Origin: Vibrio casei
GTDB lineage: Bacteria > Pseudomonadota > Gammaproteobacteria > Enterobacterales > Vibrionaceae
Direction: 5' to 3'
Assembly (NCBI RefSeq): GCF_002218025.2
Contig: NZ_AP018680.1
Coordinates: 1,302,001 to 1,366,000 of the forward strand
DNA: 64,000 bases
Below are positions 1 through 8,155 of the stretch, piece after piece (within the stretch, counting starts at the first letter, position 1; every line of letters begins with the position of its first letter). The translations under genes were made by a program, and so were the position numbers. The notes below the pieces were generated by a model. The model was not told where the DNA came from and did no database searches. It saw nothing but the letters and a program-made list of their open reading frames with translations.

Positions 1-112
1 TCACTTGATAAGTTAGTTGATCATATTGAAAGACAGAATCGTAGGAAGAAGGTGTTGCTAATGCAACGGTAGGAATACTCGCCATTAATGTTAATAAGGC
101 AGATTTATTCAC
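1..112 (-). CDS. Exported protein, N-terminal fragment
   Basis: The window begins inside this gene, so only about 37 N-terminal codons are visible. Reading on the minus strand from a GTG at 112, the peptide starts MNKSALLTLMASIPTVALA followed by TPSSYDSVFQYDQLT. That is a good Sec signal peptide with an ALA cleavage motif. An AAGGA ribosome binding site lies about 8 bases upstream of the GTG. The mature start resembles a secreted or outer-membrane protein, but there is too little to name a family. It is divergent from the CinA-like gene. Confidence 0.55.
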   Translation of the reverse strand, partial: MNKSALLTLMASIPTVALATPSSYDSVFQYDQLTYQV

Positions 113-282
113 ACAAGGTTTCCTTATCTTTCGAGGTAGATAGTTAGGCGTTTTTATTCGTTTTTAAATGAATTACTTATTATAAACTAGTACTTAAAAA
201 AAAATCGATGTTCTATGACATTCTTATATTAATAAGGGTAAGGTATTTAGTTTATCAATACGATACGTAGGGAGGTTAATTT

Positions 283-1500
283 ATGGTCAAGATATCAATG
301 TTGAGTACAGGCGAGGAGGTATTACACGGTGACATTGTGGATACCAATGCTTCTTGGCTGTCTGAAGTGTTTTTTGAGCACGGTTTTGCATTAAATTATC
401 GAAGCACCATTGGTGATCAATTAGACGAATTGAGAGATGAAATCATTTCATTAAGTGAACGTAATGATGTGGTTATTGTTAATGGTGGTCTAGGCCCTAC
501 GAGTGATGATTTAAGTGCGTTAGCAGCAGCTCAAGCAGCTGGAGTTGAGTTGAAGTTGAGTCAACATTGGTTAGATACCATTACGGAATACTTTTCTCGA
601 ATTAACAGACCAATGGCTGACAGCAATATTAAGCAAGCAATGCTACCTGAAGGTGCAAGCGTTATTGATAATCCTGTAGGCACGGCTTGTGGTTTTAGCA
701 TTGAATTAAATGGCGCCATGGTTATGTTTACCCCAGGCGTACCATTTGAATTTAAAAAGATGGTAAGAGATGAAATTCTACCGAAATTAAAATTATGTTT
801 TCCAAACGTGAAACGCTTAGTGTGCAATAAAATTTATACTTTTGGGCTCGGGGAGTCTGGTATTGCAGATGCTTTGTCTTCTCTTGATATTCCTGAAGCA
901 TTCAGCTTAGGTTACCGTTCATACATGCCATTTATAGAAGTGAAAGTATTTAGCCCACACTCGGATTCAAATATTGAGATGGTTTTAACAGCCATCACAG
1001 AACGATTAAAAAATTATGTTTTAGGTATTAATCAACCATTGATCGATGTTATTGGTGAAGGGTTAACGAATAAACAATGGCAGCTATCGATACTTGAGCA
1101 AGTAACCGGTGGTGAAGTCGCTCGACAGATGTATCAATCCGAAAGGTCTCAGCAGTCATTTGTACAGAGTGTTGTGGATAATCAAGCTGAACCGTTGGCT
1201 GAGTTAAGCGATGCTATTTTATTGAATAACGAGTACCGCTTAGAGACTCAGTCTCATGCCTGTTTAGCGAACTTTAAACTAGAAGATGGCAGTATTGGTT
1301 TAGCATTAAGCAGTCAACTTGGAAACTACGCACAAAATATTATGTTTAAGCGTGACTATCCGATTAAAGCTCAGCAAGTATTAATTGCCACCGTTTTATT
1401 GGATATGCTAAGGCGACATATGAATGGCGAATCGCCTAGTATCGAATTTGGACATTTTGAAACATTATCCACTATTGAGAAAACTGATGAATGTAGATAA
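283..1500 (+). CDS. CinA-like protein with degenerate C-terminal domain
   Basis: A 405-residue CinA-family protein. The N-terminal 170 residues are a MoaB/MogA-like fold with the signatures STGEEVLHGDIVDTN (about residues 8-22) and NGGLGPTSDD (about 67-76). PGVPFEFK follows near residue 150. In the family this half carries ADP-ribose/NAD-pyrophosphatase activity, and the C-terminal half (PncC) deamidates nicotinamide mononucleotide. Here the C-terminal half (about 250-395) lacks a recognisable AESCTGG motif and the usual glycine-rich tG-GP segment, so deamidase activity is doubtful. A strong GGGAGG ribosome binding site precedes the ATG. The stop overlaps the next small gene by 14 bases, suggesting co-translation. 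Confidence 0.85.
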   Translation: MVKISMLSTGEEVLHGDIVDTNASWLSEVFFEHGFALNYRSTIGDQLDELRDEIISLSERNDVVIVNGGLGPTSDDLSALAAAQAAGVELKLSQHWLDTITEYFSRINRPMADSNIKQAMLPEGASVIDNPVGTACGFSIELNGAMVMFTPGVPFEFKKMVRDEILPKLKLCFPNVKRLVCNKIYTFGLGESGIADALSSLDIPEAFSLGYRSYMPFIEVKVFSPHSDSNIEMVLTAITERLKNYVLGINQPLIDVIGEGLTNKQWQLSILEQVTGGEVARQMYQSERSQQSFVQSVVDNQAEPLAELSDAILLNNEYRLETQSHACLANFKLEDGSIGLALSSQLGNYAQNIMFKRDYPIKAQQVLIATVLLDMLRRHMNGESPSIEFGHFETLSTIEKTDECR

Positions 1501-1768
1501 AGCTAAAAAGCGCATTGCAAAAAAAGTAAAAAATGGCTTCAAAGGTTATCCTTTGGTGACGATCACCTATTTTGGGCGCGATAAAAATATGGCGACAGAA
1601 GTCACTATTAGTTATTTACAAGATGAAAATGAAGAGCTTCAAGTACAAAGATTCAAGTGTGAAAATGAGATTAGAGAAGACGAAGTGATTCAATCGGTTC
1701 TTTTAAAGATCATTGAACGTTCGGATTCGATGAGCGTTGTGGAGCTAGATGGTGTCATACCTTTATAG
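1487..1768 (+). CDS. Small conserved protein of unknown function
   Basis: A 93-residue protein starting MNVDKAKKRIAKKVKNGF, with a basic N-terminus and an acidic middle (QDENEELQ, ENEIREDE). No signal peptide or membrane segment is visible. I chose the ATG at 1487, which overlaps the end of the CinA-like gene by 14 bases. An in-frame upstream ATG at 1424 would add 21 residues that merely re-read CinA coding sequence in another frame. I recognise it only as a conserved Vibrio-type hypothetical and cannot assign a function. Tight overlap implies transcription with the CinA-like gene. Confidence 0.65.
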   Translation: MNVDKAKKRIAKKVKNGFKGYPLVTITYFGRDKNMATEVTISYLQDENEELQVQRFKCENEIREDEVIQSVLLKIIERSDSMSVVELDGVIPL

Positions 1769-1926
1769 TGCGTATATATTATGATGTATAACACCTTATA
1801 AATACTAAGCTTTTCATGTTGAGTATTTGCTCACTTGTTCTATTTTGGTGTCTTTCATGACATTGACATGACAAATGGGGTGGGAGTTTTTCATAATGTT
1901 CGTTGATAATTTAAAGTGAGATTGTT

Positions 1927-2682
1927 ATGAAATTATCAACATTGATTCCAGCGTTACCCATTTTGCTTGTTACTTCTTCTGTTTACGCTGCTGATGATAC
2001 TATCACACCTAATGATAGCGGTGAATTTAGTGGTGGGGCGAAACTTGGTTTTATTTATTCTAATGCATCGACTAGTTCAACATCATTGAATTCTGGAGCA
2101 TGGCTAAAATATGAAAAAGCTAAGTGGACGAATGATTTTAAAGCCAGTACTTATTATACGAAATCGTCTGACTCTGAAGATGATGGAACAAATAAGTACT
2201 CATTAGGGTATAAGTTGTCTTATCAAATAGCTGAAAGCTACAATGCATTTATTGATAATGAATATGTTCATGATCAGTTTGAAACTTATCGAGAAGTGTA
2301 TTCAGTGACAGCTGGTATAGAAAAAGCACTGATTAAAACGAAGACAACGCAACTGAATATTGGTGGCGGTCCAGGTTATCGTTACAATAAAAGACAGCCG
2401 AATGATGTTGATGCACCAAATAAAGTTAGCGAAGATGTGATTGCTAATGCTTTCATTAATGGTAAAACACAATTGACAGATAGCCTCTCAGTGGGCGGAG
2501 ATGCGGATGTCGATTACGGTGAATCAAATACAACGTATACTTTTGGTGCGAATTTAAGTAATAAATTAGTAGGGGATGTAGCTTTAGTTTTGGATGCTCA
2601 ATATATCTATAATACGGATGTAGCTTCAAATAAAAGTAATGATGAAGTCTATACCACTGTGAGCATTAGCTACGATTTTTAA
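1927..2682 (+). CDS. DUF481-family outer-membrane beta-barrel protein
   Basis: A 251-residue exported protein. The first 21 residues are a signal peptide ending VYA before ADDTITP. The rest alternates polar and hydrophobic residues in barrel-like strands (SGGAKLGFIYSNAS, SYNAFIDNEYVHDQFE, LNIGGGPGYRYNKR). It ends with a terminal phenylalanine (SISYDF), the usual outer-membrane insertion signal. The pattern fits DUF481 proteins (YdiY-like, sometimes called salt-induced outer-membrane proteins). Their function is not well defined. The gene stands alone and is followed by an intrinsic terminator shared with the convergent yfaE. Confidence 0.8.
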   Translation: MKLSTLIPALPILLVTSSVYAADDTITPNDSGEFSGGAKLGFIYSNASTSSTSLNSGAWLKYEKAKWTNDFKASTYYTKSSDSEDDGTNKYSLGYKLSYQIAESYNAFIDNEYVHDQFETYREVYSVTAGIEKALIKTKTTQLNIGGGPGYRYNKRQPNDVDAPNKVSEDVIANAFINGKTQLTDSLSVGGDADVDYGESNTTYTFGANLSNKLVGDVALVLDAQYIYNTDVASNKSNDEVYTTVSISYDF

Positions 2683-2737
2683 TGGTAGGAATAATAAAGT
2701 CTTAATACGCGATAGCTGCCAAAGTTATTCACTATGT

Positions 2738-2773
2738 AAAAAGCGCCAAATCTTGTAGGATTTGGCGCTTTTT
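2738..2773. terminator. Bidirectional intrinsic terminator
   Basis: A 15-bp perfect inverted repeat (AAAAAGCGCCAAATC and its complement) around a 6-base loop TTGTAG. The stem is bounded by A and T runs, so it can work on both strands. It separates the convergent DUF481 gene and yfaE. Confidence 0.85.
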
Positions 2774-2797
2774 CTTAATGTGATATCTAAAGATTAT

Positions 2798-3079
2798 CTA
2801 CGCGTGTTTTTTGACGGGTTGTTGATAGCGCACATTATTTAATATCACATCCGATTTAGCTTTGCATATACAAGGTAAAATTTCTTTCGGGTGCATAGAT
2901 GCAAGTGCAAAACCTACATATTCCACTTCGCCGGATAACAATTCGCATTTACAGGCACCACAATGACCATCTCGACATTGAAATTCGGGCTCTAGACCTG
3001 CTTGCTCCATTGCTTCTAACAAAGTGTTAGAAGCGCTAGTAGTGAGTTGTGTTATGTGATTGATTTGCACTTTTTTCAT
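2798..3079 (-). CDS. yfaE: 2Fe-2S ferredoxin YfaE
   Basis: A 93-residue plant-type ferredoxin. Cluster ligands are C35, C40 and C43 in QCRDGHCGACKC, with the fourth in LPCICKAK (C70 most likely, C72 possible). YfaE in E. coli maintains and repairs the diferric-tyrosyl cofactor of ribonucleotide reductase subunit NrdB. Its position as the last gene after nrdA and nrdB, 15 bases from nrdB, supports the same role. Confidence 0.9.
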   Translation of the reverse strand: MKKVQINHITQLTTSASNTLLEAMEQAGLEPEFQCRDGHCGACKCELLSGEVEYVGFALASMHPKEILPCICKAKSDVILNNVRYQQPVKKHA

Positions 3080-3094
3080 ATTTTATAAAGCCCG

Positions 3095-4228
3095 TTAAAG
3101 CTCAAAATCACCAAAGTCATCAGAGTCAATCTCGTTGTCAATTTGACCAACTAAGTATGAACTGATTTCAGCTTCTTGTGGGGCAACTTGAACGTTATCT
3201 GAAGATAGCCATGCATTAATCCAAGGAATTGGATTGCTGGTTGCAGCAGGGTATGCCATGCCAAGTCCAACCGCTTGCATACGAATATTGGTGATGTACT
3301 CAACATACTGACAAAGAATATCTTTGTTTAAGCCAATCATTGAGCCGTCTTTAAATAGGTATTCTGCCCATTCTTTTTCTTGTTCAGCTGCTTGTTTAAA
3401 GAGATCGAAGCATTCTTGTTTGCATTCCTCAGCGATTTGAACAAAAGCAAAATCATCTTGCCCATTACGCAAAATGTTAAGCATGTGCTGCGTACCAGTA
3501 AGATGGAGAGCTTCATCACGAGCGATTAGTTTAATAATTTTTGCGTTACCTTCCATTAATTCACGCTCTGCAAAAGCAAATGAACAAGCAAAGCTGACGT
3601 AAAAACGAATGGCTTCTAACGCATTGACTGACATCAAGCATAAGTACAACTGTTTTTTTAGTTCATGTAGATTAACAGTAACCGTTTCACCATTGAGTAT
3701 ATGTGAGCCTTCACCGTAGCGGTGGTAATCGTTTGTTAGACGGATCAGCTCATCATAATAATGTGCAATATCTTTTGCACGCTTAACAATGTGCTCATTT
3801 TCAACAATATCGTCAAATACAACACTTGGATTATTGACAATATTACGAATGATATGAGTATAAGAACGAGAATGGATAGTTTCAGAGAAAGACCATGTTT
3901 CAATCCACGTTTCCAATTCAGGTAAAGAAACTAACGGAAGAAGGGCTACGTTCGGGCTACGACCTTGAATCGAATCAAGTAATGTCTGATATTTTAAATT
4001 ACTGATGAAAATATGCTTTTCATGCTCAGGTAGCTTGTTGTAATCAATTCGGTCACTTGATACGTCCACTTCTTCTGGACGCCAAAAAAATGAAAGTTGC
4101 TTTTCGATTAATTTTTCGAAGATCTCGAATTTTTGTTGGTCGTAACGAGCAACATTGACGGACTGACCTAAAAACATAGGTTCTTTTAGTTGATCGTTTT
4201 TATTCTGATTAAAGATACTGTAAGCCAT
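3095..4228 (-). CDS. nrdB: Ribonucleotide reductase class Ia, small subunit
   Basis: A 377-residue R2 subunit that stores the diferric-tyrosyl radical used by NrdA to make deoxyribonucleotides. All iron ligands are visible one residue later than E. coli numbering: D85, E116, H119, E205, E239 and H242. The radical tyrosine is Y123 in SRSYTH. The acidic, Phe/Leu-ending tail (DDFGDFEL) is the segment that docks on the large subunit. An AGAGGTTAAC ribosome binding site precedes the ATG. It lies downstream of nrdA with two hairpins in the gap. Confidence 0.97.
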   Translation of the reverse strand: MAYSIFNQNKNDQLKEPMFLGQSVNVARYDQQKFEIFEKLIEKQLSFFWRPEEVDVSSDRIDYNKLPEHEKHIFISNLKYQTLLDSIQGRSPNVALLPLVSLPELETWIETWSFSETIHSRSYTHIIRNIVNNPSVVFDDIVENEHIVKRAKDIAHYYDELIRLTNDYHRYGEGSHILNGETVTVNLHELKKQLYLCLMSVNALEAIRFYVSFACSFAFAERELMEGNAKIIKLIARDEALHLTGTQHMLNILRNGQDDFAFVQIAEECKQECFDLFKQAAEQEKEWAEYLFKDGSMIGLNKDILCQYVEYITNIRMQAVGLGMAYPAATSNPIPWINAWLSSDNVQVAPQEAEISSYLVGQIDNEIDSDDFGDFEL

Positions 4229-4303
4229 GTTAACCTCTTAAATGAACGGCGATCCTCACCACTCATGCGTCACTTATTTGGTTATGGTAAGCGACATGTA
4301 TTT

Positions 4304-4358
4304 TTACCATTGATGGTAATTTTTAATGAAAGTAGCCTGCAATGAAAGCAGGCTACTT
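4304..4358 (-). other. Paired hairpins between nrdA and nrdB
   Basis: Two inverted repeats lie in the 147-base gap. The first met by the transcript is AAGTAGCCTGC with its complement (4330-4340 and 4348-4358, 7-base loop). The second is TTACCAT with ATGGTAA (4304-4310 and 4313-4319, 2-base loop). Neither has a long T run on the coding strand, so a processing or stability element is more likely than a full terminator. Confidence 0.6.
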
Positions 4359-4375
4359 AATGTCATGAAAAATGA

Positions 4376-6667
4376 TTAGATCTTACAAGCACCGCCTGCA
4401 CAGTCGTCATCTTCTTGTTCAATAACCACACCTGAGTCGTTCTGGTCATCGCTAGCACCGTCACGAGTGTTATGGTAGTACAAAGTTTTCAAACCATATT
4501 TGTAAGCAGTCAGTAGGTCTTGCAACAACAATTTCATTGGTACTTTACCATTAGGTTGCACACTAGGGTCGTAGTTAGTGTTAGCCGAAATAGACTGGTC
4601 AACGAACTTTTGCATGATACCCACAAGTTGCAAGTAACCTGTATTTGATGGGATTTTCCACAGTAATTCGTACTGGTTTTTCAGCGCTTGGTATTCAGGT
4701 ACCACTTGTTTCAAAATCCCATCTTTTGAGGCTTTTACGGATACAAAGCCACGCGGTGGCTCTATGCCGTTTGTTGCATTTGAAATCTGTGAAGACGTTT
4801 CAGATGGCATTAGCGCCGTTAACGTCGAGTTGCGTAGACCATGAGTGGTGATTTCGCTACGTAATGTTTCCCAATCAAGATGAAGAGGCTCATGACAGAT
4901 CGAATCTAAATCTTTCTTATAAGAATCAATTGGCAAAATACCTTTAGCGTAAGTTGTCTCGTTGAAAGAAGGACAAGCTCCTTTCTCTTTCGCTAATTCT
5001 ACTGATGCTTTTAGTAAGTAATATTGAATAGCTTCAAAGGTGCGATGAGTAAGGCCATTAGCGCTACCATCAGAATATTTTACGCCATTTTTCGCAAGGT
5101 AATAAGCGTAGTTGATCACACCAACACCAAGAGTACGACGGTTCATTGTTGCTTTGCGAGCCGCTGGTAGAGGGTAATCTTGATAATCTAATAAAGCATC
5201 TAAAGCGCGAACGACTAAATCGGAAAGTTCTTTAAAATCGTTTAAAGATTTAATTTCACCAAGGTTAAAGGCTGAAAGGGTACACAGAGCAATTTCACCT
5301 TCGTCGTCATCAACATTACTTAATGGTTTTGTTGGAAGCGCAATTTCTAAACATAAATTAGATTGACGAACTGGTGCCACACTAGGATCAAATGGGCTGT
5401 GCGTATTACAATGATCGACGTTCTGAATGTAGATGCGGCCAGTTGAAGCACGTTCTTGCATAAGCAGTGAGAATAAGTCGACCGCTTTCACCGTTTCACG
5501 TTTGATTGAGTTATCGGCTTCATATTTCACATACAATTCTTCAAATTTATCTTGATCTTCAAAGAAAGCATCATAAAGGCCAGGAACATCAGAAGGTGAA
5601 AATAAGCTTATATGGCTGCCTTTAATTAAGCGCGAGTACATTAGTTTGTTTAACTGAACACCATAATCCATATGGCGAACTCGGTTCTCTTCGACACCAC
5701 GGTTATTCTTCAATACAAGTAGAGATTGAACTTCACCATGCCAAAGTGGGTAGAACATTGTCGCAGCACCACCACGCACACCACCTTGAGAACAACACTT
5801 CACCGCGGTCTGGAAATATTTATAAAATGGGATACAGCCCGTGTGGAATGCTTCACCATTACGAATTTCCGAGCCTAGTGCACGAATGCGACCTGCGTTG
5901 ATACCGATCCCTGCGCGTTGAGAGACATAACGCACAATCGCACTTGCTGTTGCATTGATAGAATCAAGGCTATCACCACATTCAATCAATACACATGAGC
6001 TGAATTGACGGGTAGGGGTACGTACACCAGCCATGATTGGTGTTGGCAGTGAGATCTTAAAAGTAGAGACCGCATCATAGAAACGCTTAATATAATCTAA
6101 ACGCGTTTCTTGTGGGTATTTAGCAAATAGGCAAGCGGCAACCAAAATGTATAAAAATTGTGCACTTTCGTAAATTTCTTTGGTAACACGATTCTGGACG
6201 AAGTACTTACCTTCCAATTGTTTGACAGCGGCATACGAGAAGTTCATATCACGATTATGATCAATCATATTATCAATGATTTGGAATTCTTCAGTCGTGT
6301 AATCTTCTAATAGATGCTTATCATATTTTCCCATATCGACCAATTTTGATACATGATCAAACAACTTTGGTGGTTCAAATTGACCATAAGCTTTTTTACG
6401 AAGATGGAATACTGCTAATCGAGCAGCTAAATATTGATAATCAGGGGTTTGCTCTGAAATAAGGTCTGCTGCAGATTTTATGATGGTTTCATGGATATCC
6501 GATGTCGTTATCCCATCATAAAATTGAATGTGAGCTTTTAATTCGACTTGAGAAACGGAAACATTTTCTAGGCCTTCCGCAGCCCAGGTGATCACTCTGT
6601 GGATCTTTTCAAGATCAATCGTTTCTTTGCACCCGCCACGCTTAGTGACTGTCAATTGTTCGTTCAT
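4376..6667 (-). CDS. nrdA: Ribonucleotide reductase class Ia, large subunit
   Basis: A 763-residue catalytic R1 subunit (E. coli NrdA is 761). The N-terminus carries the ATP-cone allosteric domain (about 1-90). FSSCVLIECGD holds one active-site cysteine and SNLCLEIALPT the radical cysteine region. The radical-transfer tyrosines Y730 and Y731 and the redox-relay cysteines C756 and C761 (DCAGGACKI) match E. coli positions closely. It reduces all four ribonucleoside diphosphates with NrdB as radical source. It is first in the nrdA-nrdB-yfaE operon, behind a promoter with NrdR-type boxes and a DnaA box. Confidence 0.97.
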   Translation of the reverse strand: MNEQLTVTKRGGCKETIDLEKIHRVITWAAEGLENVSVSQVELKAHIQFYDGITTSDIHETIIKSAADLISEQTPDYQYLAARLAVFHLRKKAYGQFEPPKLFDHVSKLVDMGKYDKHLLEDYTTEEFQIIDNMIDHNRDMNFSYAAVKQLEGKYFVQNRVTKEIYESAQFLYILVAACLFAKYPQETRLDYIKRFYDAVSTFKISLPTPIMAGVRTPTRQFSSCVLIECGDSLDSINATASAIVRYVSQRAGIGINAGRIRALGSEIRNGEAFHTGCIPFYKYFQTAVKCCSQGGVRGGAATMFYPLWHGEVQSLLVLKNNRGVEENRVRHMDYGVQLNKLMYSRLIKGSHISLFSPSDVPGLYDAFFEDQDKFEELYVKYEADNSIKRETVKAVDLFSLLMQERASTGRIYIQNVDHCNTHSPFDPSVAPVRQSNLCLEIALPTKPLSNVDDDEGEIALCTLSAFNLGEIKSLNDFKELSDLVVRALDALLDYQDYPLPAARKATMNRRTLGVGVINYAYYLAKNGVKYSDGSANGLTHRTFEAIQYYLLKASVELAKEKGACPSFNETTYAKGILPIDSYKKDLDSICHEPLHLDWETLRSEITTHGLRNSTLTALMPSETSSQISNATNGIEPPRGFVSVKASKDGILKQVVPEYQALKNQYELLWKIPSNTGYLQLVGIMQKFVDQSISANTNYDPSVQPNGKVPMKLLLQDLLTAYKYGLKTLYYHNTRDGASDDQNDSGVVIEQEDDDCAGGACKI

Positions 6668-6775
6668 TCGACTTGAGTTCCCTAACTAAAATTATAACAA
6701 GCTGCAAAACTGAATAGTTGTGGTTATTGGCAAGCTTAATTGGTGATCTCGCTCTACCCTGGCAGAGAGGTAGAA

Positions 6776-6791
6776 ACACTACATATTGGGT
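6776..6791 (-). promoter_or_regulatory. NrdR box 1
   Basis: ACACTACATATTGGGT matches the published NrdR consensus ACACWATATATWGTGT at 14 of 16 positions. It lies just downstream of the predicted nrdA transcription start. NrdR is the nucleotide-sensing repressor of ribonucleotide reductase genes. Confidence 0.65.
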
Positions 6792-6805
6792 TATCCCAAC
6801 AGATG

Positions 6806-6821
6806 AGTTACAAGATAGTGC
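6806..6821 (-). promoter_or_regulatory. NrdR box 2 (weak), overlapping -10
   Basis: On the minus strand GCACTATCTTGTAACT matches the NrdR consensus at about 10 of 16 positions. It sits 30 bases from box 1 and contains the predicted -10 hexamer of the nrdA promoter. NrdR sites usually come as such pairs. On sequence match alone this box would be weak. Confidence 0.4.
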
Positions 6822-6840
6822 GAAAAGGTGCAGTTTTCAA
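6812..6840 (-). promoter_or_regulatory. Predicted sigma-70 promoter of nrdA
   Basis: On the minus strand TTGAAA (6835-6840) and TATCTT (6812-6817) are separated by exactly 17 bases. The -10 lies inside NrdR box 2, and the start would fall near 6805. Confidence 0.5.
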
Positions 6841-6850
6841 GTTACGAAAA

Positions 6851-6871
6851 TGTTATCTCTTGTGGATAACA
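6851..6871 (-). promoter_or_regulatory. DnaA box and inverted repeat upstream of nrdA
   Basis: The minus strand of 6861-6869 reads TTATCCACA, the strict DnaA box consensus. It forms one side of an inverted repeat TGTTATC-N7-GATAACA (6851-6871). It sits upstream of the -35 element at about -60. DnaA binding upstream of the nrdAB promoter is known in E. coli. Confidence 0.65.
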
Positions 6872-7070
6872 TTGGGATAGAAAATTTTCTGTAAGTAGCC
6901 ACTAACCTTTACAAATAGGTATTACTTGAAGCAAGCTTTTTCTTAATTTGAAAGTGTTGTTTTTCTATTCGATCAAAAAAATATTTATCTTGATCTTTAC
7001 TGTGAAATGATCACAAAAATGAATGATTTAATAATGAGCGATCAAGCACATTTTTTGGTTGCAAAGATGT

Positions 7071-7097
7071 AAAAAGCGCAGGAGAAAATTCCTACGC
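7071..7097 (-). terminator. Intrinsic terminator of ubiG
   Basis: On the minus strand GCGTAGGA, a short loop and TCCTGCGC form an 8-bp stem with one mismatch. TTTTT follows immediately. It lies 38 bases after the ubiG stop. Confidence 0.7.
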
Positions 7098-7134
7098 TAT
7101 TAAGTTTATTTATTGCTTTAAAAGTAGTCCATGA

Positions 7135-7857
7135 TTACTTATTGGTAAGTTGAGTATGAACAATATAGTTAACATCAACATTTTGGCCTAAAGAATAACC
7201 GTCAGTAAGAGGATTATATTTCAAACCAGTCATTGCTTGTTCTTGAAGTGGAGTATGATCAACCATTTTTAATAGTTCTGATGGTTTGATGAACTTAGCG
7301 TGTTCATGCGTTCCTTTAGGAACGATTTTCATTATTTGTTCAGCGCCAACAATAGCAAATAGATAAGATTTTATATTTCGATTTAGCGTGGAAAAAAATA
7401 CATGTCCGCCAGGTTTTACTAATTTTGCGCAGGCTTGAATAACAGACAAAGGATCTGGAACGTGCTCAAGCATTTCCATGCAGGTGACGACATCGTAAGT
7501 TTGTGGGTTCTGTTGGGCATGATCTTCGATAGTACTTTGTATATAAGAAAGAGAGACACCGGCTTCCAAAGCATGCAGCCTTGCCACTTCTAAGGGCTCT
7601 TTACCCATATCAAGACCTGTGACTGTAGCGCCTTCTTTTGCCATACTTTCTGCCAGAATGCCACCACCACAACCAACATCGAGGATTGTTTTACCAAAGA
7701 GGCCGTTAGCTTTGTCTAAAACGAAGTTAAGACGCAGAGGGTTAATTTGATGTAATGGTTTGAATTCACCATTCAAATCCCACCAACGAGAAGCCATATC
7801 TTCAAATTTTTTGATTTCAGCAGGATCAACATTTTGTTTAGTCGTCATTTTGATCAT
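7135..7857 (-). CDS. ubiG: Ubiquinone biosynthesis O-methyltransferase
   Basis: A 240-residue SAM-dependent methyltransferase, the same length as E. coli UbiG. It performs both O-methylations of ubiquinone synthesis. The SAM site reads [16 protein letters not shown] (about 58-73), followed by TGLDMG and [12 protein letters not shown]. The N-terminal [15 protein letters not shown] block is diagnostic of UbiG. The annotated ATG may be replaced by one 9 bases downstream (MTTKQNVDP); neither has a strong ribosome binding site. It is divergent from gyrA and has its own terminator. Confidence 0.95.
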   Translation of the reverse strand: MIKMTTKQNVDPAEIKKFEDMASRWWDLNGEFKPLHQINPLRLNFVLDKANGLFGKTILDVGCGGGILAESMAKEGATVTGLDMGKEPLEVARLHALEAGVSLSYIQSTIEDHAQQNPQTYDVVTCMEMLEHVPDPLSVIQACAKLVKPGGHVFFSTLNRNIKSYLFAIVGAEQIMKIVPKGTHEHAKFIKPSELLKMVDHTPLQEQAMTGLKYNPLTDGYSLGQNVDVNYIVHTQLTNK

Positions 7858-8155
7858 TCTTTGAGTAATTAACCAACTGATATTATAACAGGAAACAATG
7901 GCTCAAGAAAATGACGACTTTCTTCAACTCTTGATGAAAAGTGATTGAAAAAATGCATAAAACTGAATCTAGTTCAATTTTTCTACAGTTAAAGCGTGAA
8001 CTTGGCATCAAGTGATTAAAACCCCCATGAAATAGATGCCGAGTTGTAGATTTTTGTGTTATATTTTTACACCTTGTGCGTATCGCTATTTTAAAGCTAT
8101 TTTACAGCTTTTACTGAAATCACGCGATCAAAAAGAATAGAGGGATAATGGCTCT
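7858..8155. other. ubiG-gyrA divergent intergenic region
   Basis: A 298-base divergent control region. It is AT-rich with no gene. I could not place a convincing -35/-10 pair for either direction, and no riboswitch or DnaA box is evident. Confidence 0.6.

Noticed and set aside
561..827. Minus-strand reading frame inside the CinA-like gene
   Set aside because: It lies wholly opposite a clear CinA-family gene and has no recognisable motif.
7001..7015. TGTGAAATGATCACA as a CRP site upstream of nrdA
   Set aside because: The two half-sites are separated by 5 bases, not the 6 of the CRP consensus. It is also nearer the ubiG end than the nrdA promoter.
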